Shown: in pieces, positions 21,735 to 33,954 of the stretch | How positions within the stretch are numbered: position 1 is the first letter of the stretch | Layout of the letters: each line of letters starts with the position of its first letter | NCBI RefSeq assembly: GCF_910594005.1 | Contig: NC_057823.1 | Location: 102,472,015 to 102,536,014, forward strand | From: Cervus elaphus | Taxonomy: Eukaryota; Chordata; Mammalia; Artiodactyla; Cervidae | DNA length: 64,000 nucleotides | Direction of reading: 5' to 3' | Notes under the pieces: model-generated | The model's database searches: none | Told to the model about the DNA's origin: nothing | What the model saw: the letters and a program-made list of their open reading frames with translations, nothing else | Translations under genes and position numbers: made by a program

Positions 21735-22240
21735 ATCTGTTGCTGTTATATAAATCACCCCAAAACTTGGTGGGAAAATAACAACTATTTATGTGCCCAT
21801 GATTCTGAAATTTGGGCAAAGATCATTTTTGTTCCACATGGTTGGCTGAGGTCACTCATACAGTGCATTTGTCTGGGAGTTTGATTAGAGCTGAAACACC
21901 CAATATGCCTCAGGTCACAGGAGATGTCCCTCAGTGGTTATGTCTGCAATAGCTATGGGCTGTCCAAGCAACTCTTTTTCTCTGCTTGGCTTCTATAGCA
22001 GTGTAGGCAGATCTTTTTACATGGTACCTCAGGGTTTCAAGAGATTGAAATGTGAAGCTGGCAAGCCTTTTTAGGGCAAGGCATAGAACTAATGCAATGC
22101 CAGTTCTATATTCTATTGATAAAGATAAATTTCAAGGCCAACCTAGAATACGAAAGAGGAAAACAGACAAGATCCCTGTGTACCCAGCAATGATGATCAT
22201 CTTTAGGAATTATATATCACATACAGGAATTTGAAGCTTT
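21735..22240 (-). mobile_element. MLT1-like LTR remnant (ERVL-MaLR)
   Basis: The plus strand opens with the antisense LTR-end phrase TATCTGTTGCTGTTATATAA..CACCCCAAAACTTGGTGGGAAA, then TCTGAAATTTGGGCAAAG, GGTCACAGGAGATG and GGCTTCTATAGCAG. Subfamily unknown; the boundary on the right is uncertain. Confidence 0.5.
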
Positions 22241-22322
22241 GGTTATGTGATGCCTATTCCTGATTATAGTTTCTAGAATGAAAAACGATTTGGTAACAGG
22301 CAAGCAAAGCTTGCTGAACTTT

Positions 22323-22396
22323 AATGTGTGTGTGTGTGTGTGTATAAATATTTACACACATATGTATGTGTATGTATATGTATATGTATATTTATG
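22323..22396. repeat. (TG)n / (TATG)n microsatellite
   Basis: GTGTGTGTGTGTGTGTGTAT followed by ACACACATATGTATGTGTAT and repeated GTATAT units. Confidence 0.9.
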
Positions 22397-23284
22397 CATA
22401 AATCAATATCAGCATTTACCTGCTCTGTATACTTGAAGTTATAACACTAAGACCATAAATCCTAGAAAAGGTAGAAGAGAGTGGAACATTTTTAGATGGA
22501 GCAAGGGATATTAAATTCCCAAAATAAACACTACCCGAGTAGCAGAGGAGTCAGCAGAAACTTTAAAGTTTCATAGAAAAAGACGATAAAAGCAAAGCAT
22601 TGAGGGAAAAAGAGCAAGTAAAGGTAATCTTTAAAGAGTTAGAACATGCCTGTCTATATAGTTTAAACAACTGAGAAGAGAGGCAGTTTCCCTGTCAAAA
22701 GATATTAATAAAAGAAATAGCCACATGATGTGTTCTAGAGATTTATGGTCCACGTTATGTTTTTTTATTTTTTTGAGCCCCTGTTGCTTCTAGAAGTATG
22801 TAGTATTCACATTGTTAAAAATACAGTGGAAGCGAGATAAACTGTGTTTGTAATCTTAAATTTTTAGCTTACTTTAAAATATGAAATCTTATCTTATTTT
22901 TGGAGGAGGATTGAGGAGGCTGCTATCAGTGAGTAAAAGTAAATGGAAGGACCTCTGTAAGTTATTTGAAATAGGATATAATGTGCACATTCAGGGAATT
23001 TGTGGGATCCTGGTATCAAAGAAATAAAAAAACCACGCTTGCCAGAAATTGGAATAAGATGATGCTCCTAGACAATTAGAATGGTATCCAAAACCTATAC
23101 TATTTCTGCAATATTTATTTTGTATATTAATTGCAATTAAAACATTTTTTAATCAACTAGTACATAATTCTATGTACCATCTTTAATCAACTAGTACATA
23201 ATTTATTGTCTAAGAATGATTGATATTAAGCAGTTTATTAAGAACTGGTACCAAATGTTGGTTTTATTTATGTATTTTAACATT
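22397..23284. other. Unassigned AT-rich sequence
   Basis: A small direct duplication, TTTAATCAACTAGTACATAAT, occurs twice at about 23149-23169 and 23182-23202. No gene or repeat family recognised. Confidence 0.5.
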
Positions 23285-23383
23285 TTCTTCTATATGTAAT
23301 TTTACACATTAAAATTCACCATTAAAGCGTATGACGCAGTGGTTTTCAGTATATGTCCAGAGCTGTGCCAGCGAGTGCCAGGA

Positions 23384-23593
23384 CTCAGCCACTCAGTCAT
23401 GTCTGACTCTTTGTGACCGCATGGACTGTAGCCCACCAGGTTCCTCTGTCCATGGAGTATCCAGGCAAGAATACTGGGCTCGGCTGCCATTTCCTACTCC
23501 AGGGGATCTTCCCCACCCAGGGATCGGACCCCCGTCTCTTGCATCTTCCGCATTAACGGGCAGATTCTTTACCACTGCGCCACCTGGGAAGCC
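23384..23593 (-). mobile_element. Bov-tA SINE nested in L1M
   Basis: Plus strand: ACTCAGTCATGTCTGACTCT .. CCAGGGATCGGACCCCCGTC .. CCACTGCGCCACCTGGGAAG, i.e. reversed body then reversed tRNA head. Forms an inverted pair with the next SINE 99 bp away. Confidence 0.95.
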
Positions 23594-23692
23594 AGCCCAT
23601 TACTACAGTTCAGTTATAGGACGTTTTCGTCACCCCTGGAATAATTCTGGTGCACTTTAGGAGTCGCTGTCCCTTGCTACTCAGTACCAAAC

Positions 23693-23905
23693 ACCCAGGT
23701 GGTGCTAGTGGTAAAGTACTCGTCTGCCAGTTCAGGAGACAGAAGAGACTCAGGGTCTGTCCCTGAGTGGGAACCATCCCCTGGAGGAGGGCATGGCAAC
23801 CCACTCCAGTATTCTTGCCTGGAGAATCTCACGGTCAGAGGAGCCTGGCAGGCTATGGTCCCTAGCGTCACAAAGCGTCCAATAGGATTGAAGTGACTTA
23901 ACGTG
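23693..23905 (+). mobile_element. Bov-tA SINE nested in L1M
   Basis: Head ACCCAGGTGGTGCTAGTGGT; body AACCCACTCCAGTATTCTTG, GAGCCTGGCAGGCTATGGTC; 3' end GAAGTGACTTAACG. Confidence 0.94.
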
Positions 23906-24462
23906 CCCTATGCCACATACCCAAGTCTAGGCAACCACTGGTCTTTTTTCTGTTACCATAAATTCTCTTATTTTGTATTTTTCACAAAAATATCACACAT
24001 TGCATTGTCTTAAACCCGATGTAATGTTGTCAGTGTTTACTCATGTTTCAAGATTGTGTGGCTACTTCATTCTTCTTTATTGCTGGATAATATTCTACTG
24101 TGTGAGTGTGTTTGTTTTATTCCATTCAACAGCTGACATCTGAATTCTTTCTACTTTTTGGCTATCGTGAATAATGCTGCCTTGATCACTCATGTGTGAA
24201 TTTATATATGGACATAGATTTTCATATCGGCTATACCTAGGAGTGAAATTGCTGGGTCATATAATATCCTGATGTTGAACATTTTGAAGTATTGCCAAAA
24301 AATTGTTTTCCAAAATGGCTTCATCACTTTATATTCTACCTTCAATGAGTGAGGATGGTAATTTTGCTATGTCTCCTTGCTATTTCTTCTTTTTGATAGT
24401 CATCTTTCTAGAATTGAACTGTATCTAATTGTGACTTTGATTTACCTTCCCTAATGGCTACT

Positions 24463-24683
24463 AGGACTTCCCAGGTGTCTTGATGGTAAAGAATCCACCT
24501 GCCAATGCAGGAGTTGTGGTTTCGATCCACTGGTAGGAAGAGTCCCTGGAGGAGGTAATGGCAGCCCACTCCAGTGTTCTTTCCTGGGAAGTCCCATGGA
24601 CAGAGGAGCCTGGTGGGCTACAGTCTGTGGGGTCACAGAAGAGTCAGACACAGCTTAGTGACCAAGCAGCAGCAGCAGCAGCA
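24463..24683 (+). mobile_element. Bov-tA SINE nested in L1M
   Basis: Head AGGACTTCCCAGGTGTCTTG, GAATCCACCTGCCAATGCAG; body GGCAGCCCACTCCAGTGTTC, GGTGGGCTACAGTCTGTGGG; tail of repeated CAG (24666-24682). Confidence 0.95.
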
Positions 24684-24883
24684 GAATGACGAATAATCTT
24701 GAGCTTCTCCTCTGGTGCTTATTAGGCAAGCTGGAGAAATATCTATTCTTTGTCTAATCGTTAATTGGATTTGTTGTCTTTGTCTATGCATTCTGAAGAT
24801 AGGTCTTTTCAATGTATGGTGTGAAATACTAGCATTCTGTGGGTTATCTTTTAATTTTCTTGGTGATACCATTGGGTGGCTGA

Positions 24884-24914
24884 GTTGAACACAACTGAGC
24901 GATTGAGTACACAG
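24884..24914 (+). repeat. Short Bov SINE 3'-end scrap
   Basis: AACACAACTGAGCGATTGAG followed by ACACAG matches only the last 25-30 bases of Bov-A/Bov-tA. Too short to classify. Confidence 0.5.
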
Positions 24915-25984
24915 AATTGATTTGCCAGGATTTTCTTGAGGATTTTTGCTTCTGTATTTGCAAGGTGTATTGATGTTTAGCTTTCTTGAAAATTTATTGT
25001 TTTCTTATCCATCTTGCAGTTTTCTTTTCTTAGCCTGATTTTGTTATCAGTTTTTGCTTCATAGAATGAGTTGGGAATTGTCCTGGCTCTTCAGTATATT
25101 TTGAAGATTTTGCAAAGAATTGACATTTGTTATTTAAAGGATTAGTATGATTCACCAGTGATGGCATGTAGGTCTCAGCTTTACTTTTGTGAAGGTTATT
25201 TATTACTAACTCAAACTTTTTACTTGTTATGATACTTTCAGATATTGTACTTTCTTTTTGAGTCAGTTTTAGTAGATTTTGCTTTTTTTAAGGAATCTGT
25301 CCAGTTCATTTATTTTATTTTGCTAGCTAAAAAATGCCTCTAGTACTTCCTTACCTTTTTTTTTTTTTTTTGGCCTTTGTAAATTCTATAGTAATTCCCC
25401 CTGTTCCTGTCATGATTTTAGTAACTTGAGTCTTCTTTGTTTTTCTCATAATCTATCTAGCTAAAAGTTTGCTAATTTTGTTAACATTTTCATGAATCAT
25501 TTTTTGTTTTATTGATATTCTTTTTTGTATTTTATTTTCTATTTCCTTTATTTTCATTGCATTGCTTTATCATTGCTTTAAATTTGCTTAGCTTTCTCTT
25601 ATTTTTCTAATATTTATGGTCTAATTTCTTTAGCTGAATTGAGTATATTTTGATATTTAGTGTTTTTTATTTTCATTTGTCTCCAAAATATTTTCTAATT
25701 AATTTACTTCCAAGTATTTTATAATTTTCCATGTATTTTTTTTTTCATTTAATGATCAGTTATTTAGGAGTTTGTGTATTTGTAACTGTCCTAAATTGCT
25801 TTCTGTTGTTGAATTATAATTTAATTACATTGCATTTAGAGACATATTTTGTATGATTTTATTTATTTTTTATTTATTGAAGCTTGTTTAATGGCTTAGC
25901 ATATGGTCTTTTCTGTAGAAAGTTCTGTGTGAACCTGAGAAGAATGTGTATTCTGCTGCTATTGGGCGAATATATTTCTTTTTT

Positions 25985-26515
25985 TTTTTAATTAAATTAA
26001 ATTTTATTTGTTTTATTTTTATTGAAATATAGATTTACAATATTGTGTGAGTTTCAGACATAAAGCAAAGCTATTCAGTTATACATACATATATATCTAT
26101 TTTTTCAGATTCTAGTCCCTTATAGGTTACTACAAAATATTGAATATAGGTTACAGTGCTATATAGTAGAGTCCTTGTTGGTTATTTATTTATTTATTTA
26201 TTTATTTTTTGGTTATTTATTTTATATATAGTAGTGTGTACAAGTTAACCCCAAATTCTTAATTTATCCCTTTTTCTCCACTGTTTTGGTAACCAAACAT
26301 CTGTTTTCTGTGTCTCTGAGTCTACTTCTGTTTTGTATATAAGTTCATTTGTAATTTTTTTTTCAAGATTCCACATCTAAGCAATATTATATATTTGTCT
26401 TTCTCTCTCTGGCTTACTTCACTTAGTATAATTGCATCCAGGTCCATCTATGTTGCTTCAAATGACATATTCCTTTCATTTTTATGGCTGAGTCATATTC
26501 CATTGTATAAATACA
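25985..26515 (-). mobile_element. Younger L1 3' end inserted in L1M
   Basis: Begins with a T-rich run then TTATTGAAATATAGATTTAC, GGTTACAGTGCTATATAGTA, an (ATTT)n tract at 26177-26208, ATTTATTTTATATATAGTAG, CTTACTTCACTTAGTATAAT and ATGGCTGAGTCATATTCCAT: the antisense L1 3'UTR into the ORF2 end. It interrupts the older L1M frame. Confidence 0.85.
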
Positions 26516-26720
26516 TCAAACCTATTCACATTTATTATTTCTAATTGATTTATAGCGTTTACAAGTCTTCTGTTTCTTTGTTGATATTCCATTTTTTCTT
26601 TCCATCACTTAAAGTAGGCATATTGAAGTCTGTAGCAATAATTGTTCAATTTTATATTTCTCCCTCAATTATTAGTTTTTGTCTCATATTTTGGGAGGCT
26701 TTTTTCATATTTATAATTTG

Positions 26721-29325
26721 AAATTAATTAAAATAAAGGCAGCATACTAAAATGTATGCAGTACACCTGAAGACTGCTTAGAAGGCACTTTCTTGATAAA
26801 AATATCAAGGTTGTTGTATAGATAAAAATATAATGAACATTTGGTTTGATTATAGTATTTGTTCAAAAAAAACGTAAACTAAATACACTACAGTTTTTTT
26901 TTTTTTTCTCACTGTATCTAGATAATATATACCAGGTTGAGATATTAAAAATACTCCATCTAATAAAGTTTTCAAATTCTGTCAGTTAACTTACCCTTTT
27001 ACAACATGAATAGTTTATACATTATTTGCACTGATGACAATTTTTTATTAATTTTATGTCTCTTATCAGTTTTAACAAGTTTATTTGCACTTGTTTGAAC
27101 ACAGTCCACAACTATGTCTATCACACTCAAGCAGATGAATCAACACATGCGCATGCATTTGAAGCATTATATTAATATTACAAGTTTCTTCCATTGCTAA
27201 AGTACAGTTGCTTCTATTCAAAGTGTATTTATGACATGGAACTATAGAAAATAATCATGCACAAGTTGAAAAAAAATTATGACAAGATAATTCATGCTAG
27301 TGAATATATTGTTTACAAATAAATTATTTTGAAAACAGTGAGATCTGATAAAACTGAAAGTCAATCAAAAAATAGAGGCTGTGTATTAGTATCATAAACC
27401 GAAAACAATGACAAAGTAATGTCAGTGGGGATTTAATCCGAACTGAACTCTGGGAGGGTGATAGGATAGATCAAAGCATTGAATTTAGAATGAGCTATTC
27501 ATATGGGAAAGCAAAAAAAAAAATAAGTATAGATTCTAGCCATATAAAACTGTCAGCTTGAAAATATATTGCTTGCATGGTCAATCACTTGGATAGCATC
27601 ATTCTGTGATATATTAAATATAGAAGCTATTTCTTATGGCTTTTGAAGTATGGCAAACAAAACATTCAGAAATCTTTTTTTTTAATGATATGTTCAATGA
27701 AAGAAAACAACAGTAAATTCATCCAAGCTAATATTGGATAATGATAGGTATATAATGTTCTTTTTAATCTTTTAATAATTTGTAATACATAGTGAAGTCT
27801 TACTACATAATCAAATAGTATTTATCATTTGAGATTGCAAGTAGCTTTCCCATTCTATATAAAATTCAGCAAGAGAAATTAATTCAACTACTGGTTTAAA
27901 GTTCTACAATATAAACTTTAATTCAATTAAAATACAGTGTTGAAATAGGAAAGCAAAATGAATCTATTTTCACATCTCTCTTTGTTTCCCAAGTTCTGTG
28001 TTATAAGATAGTCTGCACAGGCAAACTATAGGGAAATATCAATATGTAGTTTTACCAGTAGATATTTATTTTTAAATGTTCCTTAAATGATAGGACTTTA
28101 TACCAGCCTTTGGAGCAATTAAATCTTAAAAATGTTAGTTAACTTACAGAAAAAATAGTGGACATACCTTATTTTGTTTTCATAGTGTGTCTGTTAGTTT
28201 GGATAGACATTTTGAAAATAAACAGCATGGATATTTGAAATGGACAGAAGGAAAGTGAATAAGAAAACCTCTGAAGGAAAATAGGAAATATTGTGGTCTA
28301 CTGAATATTTGAATTATACTTGAATAGTTTACCAGAGATGTGTCAAAGATTCATGTTCTGCTGAAATTTCATTTTTCTCTTCATTCTATGAACTGAGATG
28401 CTCTCTGCATGTAAACAGTTCAGTGGTGTTTGTTTGATAGCCACAGTCACTTTGTGACTCTAAAAATTAACTCTATGTAAAACCAGAAAATAGGGATCCC
28501 TAACTGGGAACAGAAAAATGTTTTTTATTATTACTTTGTTTTTACCCTCTACACATTGGTGAAATCTGCAAATATAGCCAGCAGTTATACAGTAGTTATA
28601 AAATTCCCATATATATGATCTTGGCTTGAGGTTGAAAGACAAGATCACATTCATATTCCACAATTTAAGATGCCCATTTTCAGGACTGATTATGAATTTT
28701 GTAAGCAATGAGATTTGGCATGCATGCTTAATTGAAAGTCTCCTTAACAAATAATATCCTTTTTTTCCCAGTGATTTTTGGTGTTGAGGGAAAATGCTTT
28801 CAGAGGACAATTTGTGGTTAATGCCTCTCTGTGGGTAAAATCCCACTGAGAAGCGCTCTAGCTAACTTGCCCTGGGTTGTGTTCCAACTTAGTTTAAGGG
28901 ACTTTAGGGGACACACTCCTGCTGATTCCACTGTTCTTTCCTGTCTTCCTTTTTTTTGTAATCTTGACCCAAAAACTATTTTAAGTGATGTCTGATTTGG
29001 CTTCCTATGGTTCTCAAATGTTCGCTGGTAAAGGGTTATTGAAAGAATGTGTGACTCTCCCTTTCTTTTCTTGAATTCAGAGTTTCTGATGTTGATATTA
29101 ATGTGAAAGGGTCATCCACAAAGAGACAAAGAACACTAATGTTGTAAGGCTTCTCAGCTCTTTGCCTTTATCACAGTTGGGGGACTCCAAACCGTTGGGA
29201 TCAAATATCTTCTATCACCTCCTTAAAAATACGAACATCTGTGTCATCATTGGCCTGTAGGCTGTCAGGCTTATTCCTGAAGTATTCCTCTCTCTGTATA
29301 GTCCATCGATTGAACGTTGCAGAAC
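26721..29325. other. Unassigned AT-rich sequence (2.6 kb)
   Basis: No gene or confident repeat. Poly(T) at about 26885-26900. The 128-residue minus frame at 28460-28846 has no recognisable motif. Could hold conserved non-coding DNA, which the sequence alone cannot show. Confidence 0.5.
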
Positions 29326-29329
29326 TGTA

Positions 29330-29460
29330 AGATTTTCAGGCTAAAGGGCACCTTAAAGGTCAAATAGTCCAACCCCTTTACTTTATGGAGTTAGGAAATT
29401 GAAGCCTATGGTGAGTAGGTTATTTGTCTGTGGTGTGGACAAAGGTACAGAAATGGAAGA
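29330..29460 (+). repeat. Ancient SINE-like remnant (MIR-type)
   Basis: GGGCACCTTAAAGGTCAAAT, AGTCCAACCCCTTTACTTTA and TTAGGAAATTGAAGCC follow the common mammalian ancient-SINE pattern of a gene-poor region. Family not certain. Confidence 0.4.
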
Positions 29461-30611
29461 GAAAGTAGTATCTCTGTCTACAACAAGGGGACTCTACATG
29501 GCATTTGTATTAGTGCTCCTTTCCCCCTTGTCTCCTTAATACTTTGCTATCTTATCAAACCTTGCCCAGATCCTAGGGAATCCACTGATATGATAACTGA
29601 GTTGAAGAGGTAACAGCTTTTAACATTCAGGACACACCTGAACATAGGTTTAAATTACAGGAAGTGTGAATATGTCTAATGTGTTTGTTTTTCTAAACAC
29701 ATCTTATTAGTAATCTAGTTTTCGTATCACGCAAAAAAATGGTACTTTTTTTTTTTTTTATCCAAGTCTTTGGTGAAAATAGAGTACTGTCTTAGCTAAA
29801 TCTCTGTAGGAATAGTAAATAGGATTCTCAGTGGAGAATGTCTACCACAATTGACTTTATAAACAACTTAGTTTTTTAAAATACACTCTGACTTAAAAAT
29901 CACCCTGAGGACTACTGGGAGAAAAAAACAACTCAAGATCTTTAGTTACATAGTTCTTTAAGGTACAGGATAACTTGAAGCTAAATGACTCAGCATGAGT
30001 CATGTAAGTAATGTCTTTTGGCAAATTGTTCTTGTATGAGGACTTGTATGGGTAACGTAGTAAATTCTTCCTACTAGAGTAATAACATTTCAACTGAAGG
30101 GAGACCAGAAATAAAGGAATAATGTGATTTATTTTTGGTGGCATGACACAAATGTATCTATTCCGGGGAAGAGGAAAGGATAAGAATCTTCTTTTGATTT
30201 TGAAGTAGAATAGAAAAGATGCAGAGAACCACAGAGAAAGACTGGCCAATAAACTATTTTCCTAAATGTGTTCAAAGGGATACAGAAGCTTTTAGAGATA
30301 TCCAGTCCGAACTTCTTCCAAATAAAGATGGAAGAAACATTGATTTGTTCTTGATGTAAATGCTTTCCATAAAGGTGAATCTACTTCTTAATGAAGTAGT
30401 CTCTTCAACTCTTAGCTAGGAATTTTTATCTTCTTTCATAGATGAGGTGAAAATCTATATCCATGTATTAATATCTACTTCAAATATGTACCCTGTCCTT
30501 TTCTACAAATTTTAGGTCAAACTTGGAAAAGAATATTTTCAGTACTGAGGCTAATTTCCATTTATCTATGATAGTGAATGAAACTGAAAATATTAAATAT
30601 CCACAGCTAAA
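29461..30611. other. Unassigned AT-rich sequence
   Basis: T run at 29748-29760. The 118-residue minus frame (29893-30249) is hydrophobic at its start but has no family match I know; treated as chance. Confidence 0.5.
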
Positions 30612-30620
30612 GAGAGATAT

Positions 30621-31440
30621 ATCAATAACCTCAGATATGCAGATGACACCACCCTTATGGCAGAAAGTGAAGAAGAACTAAAGAGCCTCTTGATGAAGGT
30701 GAAAGAGGAGAGTGAAAAAGTTGGCTTAAAGCTCAACATTCAGAAAACTAAGATCATGGCATCTGGTCCCATCACTTCATGGCAGGTAAATGGGGAAACA
30801 GTGACAGATTTTATTTTCGGGGGCTCCAAAATGACTGCAGATGGTGACTGCAGCCATGAAATTAAAAGACACTTGCTCCTTGGAAGTAAAGCTGTGACCA
30901 AGCTAGACAGCATATTAAAAAGCAGAGACATTACTTTACCAACAAAGGTCCGTCTAGACAAAGCTATGGTTTTTCCAGTAGTCATGGATGGATGTGAGAG
31001 CTGGACTATAAAGAAAGCTGAGCACTGAAGAATTGATGCTACTGAACTGTGGTGTTGGAGAAGACTCTTGAGAATCCCTTGGTCTGCAAACCAGTCAATC
31101 CTAAAGAAAATTAGTCCTGGATATTCATTGGAAGGACTGATGCTGAAGCTGAAACTCCAATACTTTGGCCACCTGATGCGAAGAACAGACTCATTTGAAA
31201 AGACCCTGATGCTGGGAAAGATTGAAGGCAGAAGGAGAATGGGAAGACAGAGGATGAGATGGTTGGATGGCATCACAGACTCAATGGAGTTTATTCAATG
31301 AGTAAATTGAGTTTACTCAAATGAGTTTACTCAGTGAGTCTGGGTAAACTCCAGGAGTTGGTGATGGACAGGAAAGCCTGGAGTGCTGCAGTCCATGGCT
31401 TTGTAAGGAGTCTGACACGACTGAGGGATTGAACTGACCT
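30621..31440 (+). mobile_element. BovB LINE, 5'-truncated, with YADD motif and an internal foldback insert
   Basis: Starts within the reverse-transcriptase domain at ATCAATAACCTCAGATATGC; the YADD catalytic motif is at 30636-30647. The frame MAESEEELKSLLMKVKEESE, then IQKTKIMASG and GCESWTIKKAEH runs from 30657 to a TGA at 31026-31028, where a CGA codon has decayed. The rest reaches the BovB end GACACGACTGAGGGATTGAA. About 40 extra bases at 31285-31345 form repeats of GAGTTTACTCA and its inverse. Exact 9-bp TSD GAGAGATAT (30612-30620, 31441-31449). Confidence 0.95.
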
Positions 31441-31449
31441 GAGAGATAT

Positions 31450-32217
31450 TTTTCATTATTACTCAACAACACACATCTGTATCACCACTTTCATTTATTC
31501 CCTCTGATCATTCTAAAGCTTTATGATTTTTATAGCTTTATGAGAGTAAAAGTTCTTAAAGGAGAGGTACATAAAACTAGCATATTCATATATAGTCAAA
31601 TTATGTCTTCATTTTAATTGACATGACATGTTTACAGTGAAAAGAGTATTTTCATTGATAGTCTTGGTTTATTTGAAAAATCTTGGAGAGTTATATTTCT
31701 TAAAACTATAAAATCATTGCTTACCCAACATTATTTAGTGTGAAATACAACAATTTTTAAAGTTTTATAATTGAATGTTTGGCCTCCTGTTTTGGTTTTC
31801 AAATTTGCCTACTATAAGTGTTCTGTTTAAAATAAAAATTGTGTTCTCAATGTTTAAACATTTTTATTGTTTCAAAAGTGGTTCATAATCGTGCAGTGTG
31901 AGGACCACATACATTTCCATTGATTGTCAGGTTCAACCGTTGATATGTATGAGAGGCAGAGAGTCATCGAGGTGATATTAATGTTTTGATTCGGAAAGCA
32001 TCAGGAAACTTTCTTTTGCAATTTGAAAACATCACTTTGAATCCTTAGACCTGGCTATCTGGGACACAGATGCAAATGATGGTAAGATCAGAAGTCATGT
32101 TCTCCAGTAAACTCAAGTCCATACAAGCTTGTGAATCTTTCATAGCCAGGTAGAAGAAAGCTCTCCTAACTCTGAAATTCACTAGCCTTTAGGATTACAA
32201 AAATTTTGACTGAAAAA
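31450..32217. other. Unassigned AT-rich sequence
   Basis: No gene or repeat recognised. Confidence 0.5.
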
Positions 32218-32300
32218 AATTTAGATTGCATAAGAATCCCATGGAGTGCTTGTTTAAAACAGAATCCTTGACCCTTTTCAGAGCTGACAACTTGCATGTG
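32218..32300 (+). mobile_element. Possible MER5A-type DNA transposon fragment
   Basis: TTAGATTGCATAAGAATCCC ATGGAGTGCTTGTTTAAAAC AGAATCCTTGACCC resembles the MER5 core (tgcatcagaatcacctggagggcttgttaaaacacag). Only a partial copy. Confidence 0.45.
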
Positions 32301-33650
32301 AGACCTATAGAGTAGCAGAGAGCCCCATACGCAGAAGGGTGTCTACATTTATCTTAACGCTATGCTTCTTAGTAATTTTATTTTGAACTAATGTTTTGTA
32401 AATGAAGTCCAACGAGACAAGTGAGCATGTGCATTACCAAAGAACATACATGCAATGTGTTTGCCCCCTAATTCTTATCACTCCATTCACATATAGCGTT
32501 TGTGATGGTCCATGACACAGAATTCTGCTTTGTGATGGCTGGGAATCCAGACAGACACAAATGAATACAGGGTTAGCATGTTACATCTACAAAATCAGCA
32601 GAGGAACAGGGAACTCTGAGACAGGTTTATTCAAATTTCCTTTAGATCAGAATTTGCTTTCAAAGTAAAGGCAGGGAAAATCTAAGAAACCTCAACAATC
32701 AAGAAATTCCATTATATCTTTTCCTACTTGTGTTACTTCCCAGTATGTCCAGCCACTTATGCTGAAAACGATGACATGGGCAGAAAAGGAAAGATTAGAC
32801 AATCCATAGCTTATTTCCTTTCTATACTTTCTAACTCGTCGCTAAGCCTCAGGTAGAAAGTTCCGGCAGAATGTGTGCTTATCAGGAAATGAAATAACAA
32901 CCAAGTTAGTTTTGTGGAAAGTTTAATGTTTCTAGTAAGATTGAAATACATTAATGTGTACCATATTCACTAAAATTAGGAACTGCATAAGTTAAGTAAT
33001 TCCATATACAGATTAAATGTGTTTTAAACTGGCATTACACAATATAAAAATGAATAAAAAATTCATGCTACTTAAAATTTTTATTTTTTATTTATTTTAA
33101 ACAATATTAAATAGCAAAGAGCAAATATGGCAAGCCAAGTGAAAAGGCCAACAGCACAAAGAAAAAGGGATTATATTTTTCTATTTAATGGCACTTTTTT
33201 CATTCTTTTTAAACAAGAGCACACATGTTTTCATTTTGCACTAGACGCTATAAAATTACTATTTCAGTTGGTCTAGAATAGATTTGGACACCTGCATCTT
33301 TAACAATCTGTGATGCTTGTTAAACATAGAACATACTGTCCCTATACCTCTCTTTTGATTCTTGTGAAATATACCCTTGTATTATTATTTGTATTTACAT
33401 GAGTATAACTCTGCTCACATAAGACTGCAAGGTTCATTGAGGTAAGATATATGAAATGCTTCAAGTATTCTAGTGTTTAGCTTCCTGTCTTCCATTGGGC
33501 ATCTTTTTAGAAAACATTTGTTATATAGTAAAATTATAAACAGATACCTGACAATAGTCTAACGAAGTAGGAGTAAATAAAACAATTTACCAATAAGATT
33601 GCATTTACAAAAAAAAAAAAAAATGTCCACTGTAACTGTCTTGACTTACG
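32301..33650. other. Unassigned AT-rich sequence
   Basis: Ends in a poly(A) run at 33609-33623. No gene or repeat recognised. Confidence 0.5.
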
Positions 33651-33658
33651 TTTGCATG

Positions 33659-33840
33659 AAAAAGTGAAAGTCGCTCAGGTGTGTCCCACTCTTTGCAACC
33701 CCATGGACTATACAGTCCATGGGATTTTCCAGGCAAGAATACTGGAGTGGGTAGCCTTTCCCTTCTCCAAGGGATCTTCCCAACCCAGGGATTGAACCCA
33801 GTTCTCCCGCACTACAGGTGGAGTCTTTACCAGCTGAGTC
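33659..33840 (-). mobile_element. Bov-tA SINE, partly deleted
   Basis: Plus strand: AGTCGCTCAGGTGTGTCCCA, TACAGTCCATGGGATTTTCC, CCCAACCCAGGGATTGAACC, ACCAGCTGAGTC. The tRNA-head end is shortened and about 20 bp is missing from the body. Possible short TSD TTTGCAT (33651-33657, 33842-33848). Confidence 0.92.
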
Positions 33841-33954
33841 TTTTGCATTGTATCCATTAAAATAAGTGTTAAAATGAGTCATTTCCATATACAAATTGTA
33901 AACATAGAATATTTCTCCAAATTATTCATGATTTAAAGAAACTATTGAATATGT

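Larger units (their letters stand above)
23285..26720 (-). mobile_element. Old L1M LINE split by four later insertions
   Basis: The antisense 3'UTR starts at about 23290 (GCAGTGGTTTTCAGTATATG, AGAGCTGTGCC), resumes after two SINEs (CAACCACTGGTCTTTTTTCT), passes into antisense ORF2 (TTGGCTATCGTGAATAATGC, TACCTAGGAGTGAAATTGCT, then TTTTCTTGAGGATTTTTGC and TTCATAGAATGAGTTGGGAA) and fades near 26720. Interruptions: Bov-tA 23384-23593, Bov-tA 23693-23905, Bov-tA 24463-24683 and an L1 end at 25985-26515. No coding capacity is left. Confidence 0.82.

Noticed and set aside
28460..28846. 128-codon minus frame
   Set aside because: No recognisable domain, biased composition of AT-rich DNA, no supporting context.
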